DNA from: an uncultured Actinomycetospora sp.
GTDB lineage: Bacteria > Actinomycetota > Actinomycetes > Mycobacteriales > Pseudonocardiaceae
Assembly: GCA_902805495.1 (NCBI GenBank)
Contig: CADCTH010000363.1
Location: 1 to 9,891, forward strand
Direction: 5' to 3'
DNA: 9,891 bases
Positions 1-5,933 of the stretch are shown piece after piece (position 1 is the stretch's first letter; every line of letters begins with the position of its first letter). The position numbers and the translations under genes were made by a program. The notes under the pieces are model-generated. The model saw nothing but the letters and a program-made list of their open reading frames with translations. It ran no database searches and was not told the origin of the DNA.

Positions 1-2066
1 CCGGCGCCGCCGCGCCCCTGCTCGGGGACGCGGGAGCGGCCGCCGGGCACTGCCGGCGCGCCCTCGGGCACGGCGGCGAGCGCCGCGGACGCGGGCACGA
101 GGGCCGTCGCGACGACCCCGCCGTCGTCGCGGTTGCGCAGCGAGACGGCGATGCCGTGCCGGGTGGCGAGGCGGCCGACGACGAACAGGCCCATGCGCCG
201 CGAGGCCGACACGTCGACCGTCGGCGGTGAGTCGAGCTTGGTGTTCGCCTCGTGCAGGTCCTCCTCGCTCATGCCGACGCCGGCGTCGACGAGCTCGACG
301 AGGACGCTGCCGTCGGCGTTCTGCGTCGCCCGGACCTGCACGCGGGTGTCCGGCGCGGAGAACGTGGTGGCGTTCTCGAGCAGCTCGGCGACGAGGTGCA
401 CGACGTCGTTGGCGGTGCGTCCGAGGAGCTGGGCCTGGGGCGGCGGGGCGAGGTCGATGCGCGGGTACTGCTCGACCTCCGAGGCGGCCGCGCGCAGCAC
501 GTCGACCAGCGGCACCGGCTTGCTGCCGCGCCGCGAGAGGTCGGTGCCCGAGAGCACGAGCAGGTTCTCGGAGTTGCGGCGCATGCGCGTCGCGAGGTGG
601 TCGAGCTGGAAGAGGTTGGAGAGCGCCTCCGGGTCCTCCTCGGAGTTCTCCAGCTGCTCGATGAGCCGCAGCTGGCGCTCGACCAGCGCCTGCGAGCGCC
701 GCGAGAGGTTGATGAAGATCGAGTTGAACGCCGACCGGAGACCGGCCTGCTCGGCGGCCAGGCGCACCGCCTGCTCGTGGACCTGGTCGAACGCCCGCGC
801 GACCTGGCCGATCTCCTCGCGGGTGGTGATGGGCGTCGGGACGATCGTGGTGTCGGGCGCCTCGCCCTCGCGCAGGCTGCGGACGGCCTGCGGGAGGCGC
901 CGCTCGGCGACGTCGAGGGCGGTGCGGCGCAGCAGGCGCAGCGGGCGCAGCAGCGAGCGGGTGACGAAGAAGACCACCGCGGCGCCGGCCAGCAGCGCGA
1001 GCAGCAGGATCACCGAGGAGATGCCGGCTCCGTTGCGGGCGTCCTGCTGCAGCGTCGAGGCCTGGGTCTGGAGCTGGCCGCGCAGCTGCTCGGCCACGCC
1101 GCCGACCCGGTCGTCCACCGCGCCGGAGGCGCGCTCCCAGTCGGGCCCCGACACCTGCAGCGGCAGCCCGGCGGCCCCCCGTCCGAGCACGACCTGGGCC
1201 AGCAGGTCGCGGTTGTCGACGTCCGGGCCGACGACGGCGTCGGCCAGCCCGGCGTCGTCGGTGCCGACCGCGGACCGGAAGTCGTCGACGGCGATGGAGC
1301 GGCGCAGCGTGGCGTTGCGGGCCTGGTCGATCGACGGCGCGTCGATACGGCCGGCCGCGATGCCCGCGGCGACGACGGCCTGGACGTAGGCGTCCTCCTC
1401 GCGCACCACCGACAGCGCGTACAGCCCGGCCGACGGTCCGGCGACGGTGGGGTCGGCGGCCTCGCGGGACAGCGAGCGGTCGAACACCTCGAGGGTGTCG
1501 ACGGTCTCGGTGTAGCGGGCGATCGCGCCGGCGGCGTCCACCCGGCCGTCGATGACGTCGTCGCGCAGCCGGTCGAGCTGGTCGAGCTCGCCGTTGGCCT
1601 GGTCGTAGGCCGCGGTGGTCTGCTGGTCGAGCGAGTCGGCGCCGCCGGCCGCCCGGCGCAGCTCCGAGGTCGCGTCGCGGGTGATGCCGATGCGCTCCTC
1701 GACCGGCCCGGCCCCACCGGCCCGCCCGGAGGCCACGTAGACCGCGGCCGCCGAGCGCTCGGCGGCGAGGTCGTCGAGGACCTGCGAGGTGCGGTCCTCC
1801 AGGGACACCGCCTGCTGGACGCTGTCGAAGGACGCCGCCTCGTCGGTCTGCTCGACGATGCGCAGCACGCCGAGGACCAGTACGAACATCGTGGGGACCA
1901 GCAGGACCGCGGCGAGCTTGACCGGCAGGCTCCAGTTGCGCAGCGCCAGCCGCTCGCTCCAGTCGCCGCCGGACCGGTCGTCGCCTCGCGGGTCGCGCGA
2001 CTCGGTGCCGTACCGGACCGAGGCGCGGTCGGGCGTGCGCTCGGGTGCTCGCTCGGTGGTGGTCAC
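1..2066 (-). CDS. Sensor histidine kinase with nitrate/nitrite-sensing (NIT) domain, conservon CvnA-like (3' partial)
   Basis: Membrane signal-transduction kinase of the actinobacterial conservon (CvnA) type. The reading frame is open for 688 codons to the window edge. I chose the GTG at 2066-2064 because GGGAGGA lies 7 nt upstream and the N-terminal residues fit a cytoplasmic leader. Order of domains: a hydrophilic N-terminus (1-47); membrane segment 1 (about 48-70); an extracytoplasmic helical NIT-like sensor (about 71-347) containing DLAAERSAAAVYVASG; membrane segment 2 (about 349-368); HAMP (about 369-437); a dimerisation helix with LDHLATRMRRNSENLL, where H490 is the likely phosphoacceptor; and a HATPase domain with the N box ELLENATTFS (N565), the G1 box DAGVGMSEEDL, and the later MGLFVVGRLATRHG. 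A low-complexity Ala/Pro/Gly tail starts near 660 and runs off the window. In known conservons such kinases are followed by a roadblock protein, a DUF742 protein and a small GTPase. Those would lie left of position 1. The ligand is unknown; the NIT name does not prove nitrate sensing. Confidence 0.93.
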   Translation of the reverse strand, partial: MTTTERAPERTPDRASVRYGTESRDPRGDDRSGGDWSERLALRNWSLPVKLAAVLLVPTMFVLVLGVLRIVEQTDEAASFDSVQQAVSLEDRTSQVLDDLAAERSAAAVYVASGRAGGAGPVEERIGITRDATSELRRAAGGADSLDQQTTAAYDQANGELDQLDRLRDDVIDGRVDAAGAIARYTETVDTLEVFDRSLSREAADPTVAGPSAGLYALSVVREEDAYVQAVVAAGIAAGRIDAPSIDQARNATLRRSIAVDDFRSAVGTDDAGLADAVVGPDVDNRDLLAQVVLGRGAAGLPLQVSGPDWERASGAVDDRVGGVAEQLRGQLQTQASTLQQDARNGAGISSVILLLALLAGAAVVFFVTRSLLRPLRLLRRTALDVAERRLPQAVRSLREGEAPDTTIVPTPITTREEIGQVARAFDQVHEQAVRLAAEQAGLRSAFNSIFINLSRRSQALVERQLRLIEQLENSEEDPEALSNLFQLDHLATRMRRNSENLLVLSGTDLSRRGSKPVPLVDVLRAAASEVEQYPRIDLAPPPQAQLLGRTANDVVHLVAELLENATTFSAPDTRVQVRATQNADGSVLVELVDAGVGMSEEDLHEANTKLDSPPTVDVSASRRMGLFVVGRLATRHGIAVSLRNRDDGGVVATALVPASAALAAVPEGAPAVPGGRSRVPEQGRGGA

Positions 2067-2434
2067 GGACGGGTCCTCCCGGTTCCGCCGGTCGGTCGGA
2101 CATCGCCCGGCACTCCCCCGCGCCGTCCGCGTCCCTGGTCGACGGAGGGTGACCAGGGATGGGCTATGGTCTCGATCGACCGGACCGATCGGCTGCACGT
2201 GGGTGACGCCGCGCTGAGGCGCGGGTGTCCGCGGTCAGCGCGATCGGGGTGCACGGCGGTCGAGAGCATCAGCGTGGTCAGGTGTCCCTGGCGGTCGGCG
2301 CGGGCGACGCCGACGAGTCGGGCCGTCACCCATCGTGGGCGGGTCGAGCGGGGTCACTGTATCCGTCGTGCGCCCGGGAATGTCCGGCACCGGTGGGACG
2401 CTCCCCGAGCGGCGTCCCTGCTCCGCCCGACGGC
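2067..2434. other. Divergent intergenic region without a supported gene
   Basis: This stretch separates the kinase (minus) from the helicase promoter (plus). Short open frames exist on both strands, as expected at this GC content. Their products are Arg/Pro/Gly-rich, lack Shine-Dalgarno sites and resemble no family I know. The kinase end carries the inverted repeat at 2132-2159. Two weak -10-like hexamers of the TANNNT form are visible: TATGGT at 2165-2170 on the plus strand, and TACAGT reading minus at 2361-2356. Neither has a convincing -35 box. Two CGATCG palindromes lie at 2173-2178 and 2186-2191, 13 bp centre to centre. Nothing else is recognisable here. Confidence 0.6.
2132..2159. promoter_or_regulatory. 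Perfect 9-bp inverted repeat upstream of the sensor kinase
   Basis: TCCCTGGTC (2132-2140) and GACCAGGGA (2151-2159) are exact reverse complements separated by 10 bp. The inner edge lies 65 bp upstream of the kinase GTG. It could be an operator for a dimeric regulator or a stem-loop in the kinase mRNA leader. The repeat is seen directly; the role is inferred. Confidence 0.5.
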
Positions 2435-2457
2435 TTGTCGGTGTCACGGGGGACAAT
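2435..2457 (+). promoter_or_regulatory. PafBC-type (RecA-NDp) DNA-damage promoter for the XPB helicase
   Basis: The mycobacterial LexA-independent damage promoter has the consensus TTGTCRGTG, then 8 nt, then TANNNT. Here TTGTCGGTG (2435-2443) matches all nine positions, the spacer is exactly 8 nt (2444-2451), and the hexamer GACAAT (2452-2457) keeps the key A and final T but has G for the first T. Transcription would begin near 2463-2466, giving a leader of about 35 nt that contains the ribosome site. This fits the downstream repair helicase and argues that the upstream ATG at 2456 is not the start. The match is by eye. Confidence 0.72.
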
Positions 2458-2484
2458 GGGACGGACCACCCGTCGATGTGCCCC

Positions 2485-2500
2485 GGAGGTCGAGAGGTTG
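2485..2500 (+). promoter_or_regulatory. Ribosome binding site that fixes a TTG start
   Basis: GGAGG at 2485-2489 is followed by 8 nt and then TTG at 2498-2500. This is the only well-placed Shine-Dalgarno site near the 5' end of the helicase. The in-frame ATG at 2456 has none and falls inside the promoter hexamer. Confidence 0.7.
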
Positions 2501-4210
2501 AGCCAGCCCGGCAACGGACCGCTCATCGTGCAGTCCGACAAGACCCTGCTGCTGGAGGTCGACCACGAGGCCGCCCCCGCCGCTCGTCAGGCCATCGCGC
2601 CGTTCGCCGAGCTCGAGCGCGCCCCCGAGCACGTCCACACCTACCGCGTCACCCCGCTGGCGCTGTGGAACGCGCGCGCCGCGGGCCACGACGCCGAGCA
2701 GGTCGTGGACGCCCTCGTGCAGTACAGCCGCTACGCGGTGCCGCAGGCGCTGCTGGTCGACGTCGTCGACACGATGGGGCGCTACGGGCGCCTGCAGCTG
2801 ACGAACTCCCCGATCCACGGCCTGGTGATGCTGTCCACCGACCGCGCCGTGCTCGAGGAGGTCCTGCGGAACAAGAAGATCACCCCGATGCTCGGGGACC
2901 GCATCGACGACGACACCGTCGCGGTGCACCCCTCGGAGCGCGGGCGGCTCAAGCAGGCGCTGCTCAAGATCGGCTGGCCCGCCGAGGACCTCGCGGGCTA
3001 CGTCGACGGCGAGGCCCACCCGATCAGCCTCGACCAGACCGACTGGGAGCTGCGCGACTACCAGGCCGACGCCGTCGAGGGCTTCTGGCACGGCGGCTCG
3101 GGCGTGGTCGTGCTGCCCTGCGGCGCCGGCAAGACGCTGGTCGGCGCCGCGGCGATGGCGCGGGCCGGGGCGACGACGCTGATCCTCGTCACCAACACGG
3201 TGGCCGGCCGGCAGTGGAAGCGCGAGCTGATCGCGCGCACGTCGCTGACCGAGGAGGAGATCGGCGAGTACTCCGGCGAGCGCAAGGAGATCCGCCCCGT
3301 CACCATCGCGACCTACCAGGTGATGACCCGCAAGACCAAGGGCGAGTTCCGGGCGCTGGAGCTGTTCGACTCCCGCGACTGGGGCCTGATCATCTACGAC
3401 GAGGTGCACCTGCTCCCCGCGCCCGTCTTCCGCATGACGAGCGACCTCCAGTCGCGCCGCCGCCTCGGGCTCACCGCGACGCTGGTCCGCGAGGACGGCC
3501 GCGAGGGCGACGTCTTCTCGCTCATCGGGCCCAAGCGCTACGACGCGCCGTGGCGCGACATCGAGGCCCAGGGCTGGATCGCGCCCGCCGACTGCGTCGA
3601 GGTCCGCGTGACCATGACCGACAACGAGCGGATCATCTACGCCACCGCCGAGGCCGAGGAGCGCTACCGGCTCTGCGCCTGCGCGCGCACGAAGATCCCG
3701 GTGGTCAAGAGCATCCTCGAGCGCCACCGCGGCGAGCCCGCGCTGGTCATCGGGGCCTACCTCGACCAGCTCGACGAGCTCGGCGTCGCCCTCGACGCGC
3801 CCGTCATCCAGGGCTCGACGAAGAACAAGGAGCGCGAGGAGCTGTTCGACCGGTTCCGGCGCGGGGAGATCCCCGTGCTGGTCGTGTCGAAGGTCGCGAA
3901 CTTCTCCATCGACCTGCCCGACGCCTCGGTCGCGATCCAGGTGTCCGGGACCTTCGGCTCGCGCCAGGAGGAGGCCCAGCGCCTCGGCCGCATCCTGCGG
4001 CCCAAGGGCGACGGGCGCCAGGCGCACTTCTACTCCGTCGTGGCCCGCGACTCGGTCGACGCCGAGTACGCCGCCCACCGCCAGCGCTTCCTCGCCGAGC
4101 AGGGTTACGCCTACCGGATCGTCGACGCCGACGACCTCCTCGGCCCGGTGATCCCGGACGTCGAGAGCGAGGGCGAGCCGGAGTCGGAGCGGCCCGACCC
4201 CTCGAGCTAG
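2498..4210 (+). CDS. DNA repair helicase, XPB/ERCC3 family
   Basis: Superfamily 2 ATP-dependent 3'-5' DNA helicase of 570 aa, close to the size of mycobacterial XPB. The N-terminal region (1-175) contains the strongly conserved actinobacterial stretches LIVQSDKTLLLEVDHE and HVHTYRVTPLALWNARAAG, and it probably carries damage-recognition functions. The helicase core follows: ELRDYQADAV (Q-like motif, about 184-193), Walker A LPCGAGKT (206-213), Walker B DEVH (301-304), and LTATLVRED (325-333), which combines motif III with the RED residues characteristic of XPB. Motif VI is QRLGRILRPKG (494-504). The C-terminus is acidic and short. XPB unwinds DNA and is linked to nucleotide excision repair; the bacterial role is less clear than the eukaryotic one. 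The TTG start is chosen from GGAGG at 2485 and the damage promoter just upstream. The gene appears monocistronic, and its stop overlaps that of the convergent next gene. Confidence 0.95.
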   Translation: MSQPGNGPLIVQSDKTLLLEVDHEAAPAARQAIAPFAELERAPEHVHTYRVTPLALWNARAAGHDAEQVVDALVQYSRYAVPQALLVDVVDTMGRYGRLQLTNSPIHGLVMLSTDRAVLEEVLRNKKITPMLGDRIDDDTVAVHPSERGRLKQALLKIGWPAEDLAGYVDGEAHPISLDQTDWELRDYQADAVEGFWHGGSGVVVLPCGAGKTLVGAAAMARAGATTLILVTNTVAGRQWKRELIARTSLTEEEIGEYSGERKEIRPVTIATYQVMTRKTKGEFRALELFDSRDWGLIIYDEVHLLPAPVFRMTSDLQSRRRLGLTATLVREDGREGDVFSLIGPKRYDAPWRDIEAQGWIAPADCVEVRVTMTDNERIIYATAEAEERYRLCACARTKIPVVKSILERHRGEPALVIGAYLDQLDELGVALDAPVIQGSTKNKEREELFDRFRRGEIPVLVVSKVANFSIDLPDASVAIQVSGTFGSRQEEAQRLGRILRPKGDGRQAHFYSVVARDSVDAEYAAHRQRFLAEQGYAYRIVDADDLLGPVIPDVESEGEPESERPDPSS

Positions 4211-4653
4211 GCGGTCGTCAGGGCGACCGCGCCGAGCCCGTGGAGGAGCCCGAGCTCGTCGGCGACCATGACGATGCCGCTGATCCGGCCCTCGGTCAGC
4301 GTCAGCACGTCGATCACGCGGACGTCGACGGGGAGCCCGGTCGCCGGGACGTCCCCCAACGCCGTCGGGGCGGGCCCGGTGTGGGTGCCGCGCAGCCGGA
4401 ACGCGAGCACGAGCCGGCCGGGCGCCTCCACCCGGTCGAGCACGTGGTGGTGCACGCCGCTGTAGGCCGCCTGGGTCCTGCGGGCCCGGGCGACGAGGTC
4501 GGTGAGCGTCATCGTCGTCCCGTTGAGCTCGACGGGGTCGGTGTAGACGGCGCGGAACGCCCGCAACGCCTCGGCGTCGTCCTCGGGCAGCGGCGTCGAC
4601 CACAGGCCCATGAGGCGCTCGGCGAGGTCGGGGGTGTCGAGCGAGGCGGTCAC
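4207..4653 (-). CDS. NTF2/SnoaL-like small protein
   Basis: A 148-aa protein with the look of the SnoaL-like, nuclear-transport-factor-2 fold. An N-terminal helical stretch (1-34) is followed by RAFRAVYTDPVELNG, typical of 'period of vessel' SnoaL families. Then come VHHHVLDRVEAPGRLVLAFRLRGTHTG (about 67-93, strand pairs) and VRVIDVLTLTEGRISGI (111-127), the usual closing strands in which a loop carries the E-G-R/K-I turn. Members include polyketide cyclases, epoxide hydrolases and many uncharacterised proteins, so the reaction cannot be assigned. The start is GTG at 4653-4651, with GGAGG 5 nt upstream. The gene is convergent with the XPB helicase, and both stops use the palindrome CTAG at 4207-4210. 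It is divergent from the GNAT gene at 4774. No membrane segment or signal peptide is visible. Confidence 0.82.
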   Translation of the reverse strand: MTASLDTPDLAERLMGLWSTPLPEDDAEALRAFRAVYTDPVELNGTTMTLTDLVARARRTQAAYSGVHHHVLDRVEAPGRLVLAFRLRGTHTGPAPTALGDVPATGLPVDVRVIDVLTLTEGRISGIVMVADELGLLHGLGAVALTTA

Positions 4654-4683
4654 GGGGTCCTCCGCGGGGGTGGCAGGGTCACC

Positions 4684-4689
4684 ACGCTA
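4684..4689 (-). promoter_or_regulatory. Weak candidate -10 box for the NTF2-like gene
   Basis: Reading minus, TAGCGT fits TANNNT and would start transcription about 24 nt before the GTG, leaving room for the GGAGGA site. No good -35 box is seen, so this is tentative. Confidence 0.25.
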
Positions 4690-4712
4690 GGACCGGCCCG
4701 GGTCGGCGAGCA

Positions 4713-4737
4713 CCGCCGAGTGCCCCGACCTCGGCGG
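4713..4737. promoter_or_regulatory. 8-bp inverted repeat between divergent NTF2-like and GNAT genes
   Basis: CCGCCGAG (4713-4720) and CTCGGCGG (4730-4737) are exact inverted copies with a 9-nt spacer, central in the 120-bp divergent intergenic region (4654-4773). A second, looser pair, GGTCGG (4701-4706) and CCGACC (4725-4730), interlaces with it. An operator controlling one or both genes is possible, but GC-rich DNA makes such repeats common. Confidence 0.35.
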
Positions 4738-4773
4738 CGATCGGACCCGGCCCGTGACCCCGAGGAGCGCACC

Positions 4774-5250
4774 GTGAGCACCCCGCCACCGTCCGCCGCC
4801 GACGGCCTGCTGCGCGAGGCCCGCGTCGACGAGGTCGCGGTGCTCGAAGACCTCCAGCGCGAGGCGTCGCTGACGGGCGAGCACCGCGCCGACCTCCTCG
4901 CCCACCCCGAGGCGATCGAGGTGCCGCTCGCGGACCTGCGGGGACACCGGGTGCGGGTGCACGAGACCGGCGGCGTGGTGGACGGCTACGCGACGGTCCT
5001 CCCGCTGCCCGACGGCGACGCCGAGCTCGACGCGCTCTTCGTGCGCCCCGCGCGGATGCGCCGCGGGATCGGCGCCCGCCTCGTCGAGGACGCGGTGCGG
5101 CGGGCCCGCGACGGGGGCGCCGGGCTGCTCGTGGTGACGGCTGCACCGGCCGCCGAGGCGTTCTACGCCCGCTGCGGCTTCCGCACGGTCGGCGAGGCGC
5201 CCACCCGCTTCGGTCCGGCGATCCGGATGCACCGGGACCTCGGGACCTGA
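4774..5250 (+). CDS. GNAT-family N-acetyltransferase
   Basis: A single-domain GNAT acetyltransferase of 158 aa that would transfer acetyl from acetyl-CoA to an unidentified amine. The strand 4/motif A block is ELDALFVRPARMRRGIGARL (84-103), including the acyl-CoA pyrophosphate loop. In the usual R/Q-x-x-G-x-G pattern the first position is Met95, flanked by Arg94, Arg96 and Arg97, a mild departure. Motif B with FYARCGF (130-136) carries the usual Tyr (Y131), followed by the F-R-x-V-G-E strand. The start is GTG at 4774, with GAGGAG 6 nt upstream. It is divergent from the NTF2-like gene, and its stop lies 89 bp before the next gene on the same strand. The substrate is unknown. It is distinct in sequence from the second GNAT at 5340, so this is not a recent tandem duplicate. 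Confidence 0.9.
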   Translation: MSTPPPSAADGLLREARVDEVAVLEDLQREASLTGEHRADLLAHPEAIEVPLADLRGHRVRVHETGGVVDGYATVLPLPDGDAELDALFVRPARMRRGIGARLVEDAVRRARDGGAGLLVVTAAPAAEAFYARCGFRTVGEAPTRFGPAIRMHRDLGT

Positions 5251-5339
5251 CGGCTCACCGCGGCATGGGGACCGGCGCGCGCCGAGATGGGGAGCGCTCA
5301 CCGACGAGGTGAGGGTCCCTCGCGCCGCACCCTCGCTCC
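5251..5339 (+). promoter_or_regulatory. Leader of the GNAT-dioxygenase operon with competing hairpins and a tiny open frame
   Basis: Two mutually exclusive stems can form. Stem A is CTCACC (5297-5302) with GGTGAG (5308-5313). Stem B is GAGGGT (5311-5316) with ACCCTC (5329-5334), extendable to 9 pairs with two G-U pairs and reaching to within 3 nt of the GTG at 5340. Direct repeats are also present: GCTCACCG at 5253-5260 and 5296-5303, and ATGGGGA at 5265-5271 and 5287-5293, the latter 22 bp apart. An 18-codon frame from ATG 5287 ends with a TGA that overlaps the downstream GTG (GTGA). It has no good Shine-Dalgarno site and no cysteine codons. Regulation is inferred only. Confidence 0.35.
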
Positions 5340-5915
5340 GTGACCGTCATCGACTTCCCCGCCCCGACCACCTCGACCCACCCGACGAGCGCGTCACCGC
5401 GGTCCCGACACCGGGGCAGCCCGCCGACGGTGGCCCTGCGGGAGCTGGGCCCCGGCGAGACCGGCGTGCTCGACGCGGTGTTCGCCGGGATGTCGGCGCA
5501 CAGCCGCTACCTGCGCTTCCACGGCGCCACCCCGCGGATGACCGGCGCGGTGCGGCGGAAGCTCGCGGCCGTCGACGGCCGGCGCCACCTCGCCGTCGCG
5601 TCGTTCGCCCCCGACGGCGCGCCGATCGGGATCGCGAGGTTGATCTGGTTGGGCCTGCGCGACGTCGAGCTGGCCATCGAGGTCGTCGACGCGTGGCAGG
5701 GACGCGGCGTCGGGCGCCGGCTGCTCACCGCCGTCGCGGCGCGCGGCCGGGCGGAGGGCTACTCGCGCCTCGTCGCCGACGTGCTCGCGGAGAACGTCGG
5801 CGTCCGCGTCCTGCTGGTCTCCGTGCTCCCGATCCTCACCATCGAGACCTCGGGACACGAGGTCACCCTGACCGCCGACCTGCGCCCGGCCGCCCCGCTC
5901 GCGGCCGTCGCCTGA
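5340..5915 (+). CDS. GNAT-family N-acetyltransferase, first gene of a thiol-dioxygenase operon
   Basis: A 191-aa protein with one GNAT domain after a low-complexity N-terminal tail (1-30, rich in Ser, Pro, Thr and Arg). The segment SAHSRYLRFHGATPRMT (52-68) is the usual substrate-side helix of the protein-acetyltransferase-like GNAT branch. Motif A is perfect: WQGRGVGRRLL (119-129), with Q120-x-x-G123-x-G125 binding CoA. The stretch ADVLAENVGVRVLL (146-159) replaces the familiar 'L-x-x-N-x-x-M' region. The C-terminus ends in an ETSGHEVTLTADL strand. No Shine-Dalgarno site precedes GTG 5340. Translation may therefore be leaderless or coupled to the small upstream frame, and the true start could be further in, since the first 30 residues look non-domain. 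Its stop is 18 bp before the dioxygenase start, which suggests one transcript. The substrate is unknown; the neighbour hints at sulfur metabolism. Confidence 0.85.
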   Translation: MTVIDFPAPTTSTHPTSASPRSRHRGSPPTVALRELGPGETGVLDAVFAGMSAHSRYLRFHGATPRMTGAVRRKLAAVDGRRHLAVASFAPDGAPIGIARLIWLGLRDVELAIEVVDAWQGRGVGRRLLTAVAARGRAEGYSRLVADVLAENVGVRVLLVSVLPILTIETSGHEVTLTADLRPAAPLAAVA

Positions 5916-5933
5916 CACCGCCCGGAGATCCCG

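Noticed and set aside
2063..2329. A possible 88-codon minus-strand gene between kinase and helicase
   Set aside because: No ribosome site, overlap with the kinase start and its upstream repeat, and no family resemblance. Composition fits intergenic GC-rich DNA.
2225..2497. Upstream extension of the XPB helicase, including the in-frame ATG at 2456
   Set aside because: The ATG overlaps the -10 hexamer of the likely promoter and has no Shine-Dalgarno site; family homology starts after the TTG at 2498.
252..2501. A long plus-strand open frame (749 codons) opposite the sensor kinase
   Set aside because: Its product is rich in Arg, Asp, Gly, Val and Ala with no recognisable motif, while the minus strand gives a complete NIT-HAMP-HATPase kinase with ordered motifs. 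It is a mirror of GC-rich coding.
2444..4603. A long minus-strand open frame (719 codons) opposite the XPB helicase
   Set aside because: Low-complexity product with no family resemblance. The plus frame carries all helicase motifs.
2335..4773. Extension of the GNAT frame at 4774 back to 2335
   Set aside because: The extra residues are Arg/Gly/Pro-rich noise overlapping the helicase in another frame. GTG 4774 has a good Shine-Dalgarno site and starts at the GNAT homology.
5287..5343. A cysteine-responsive leader peptide before the thiol-dioxygenase operon
   Set aside because: The 18-codon frame has no cysteine codons and none of the residues of known actinobacterial sulfur leader peptides, so it is kept only as an unexplained leader element.
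4774..5915. Tandem duplication of the two GNAT genes
   Set aside because: Lengths, motif A residues and C-termini differ clearly. They belong to different GNAT subgroups that happen to be neighbours.
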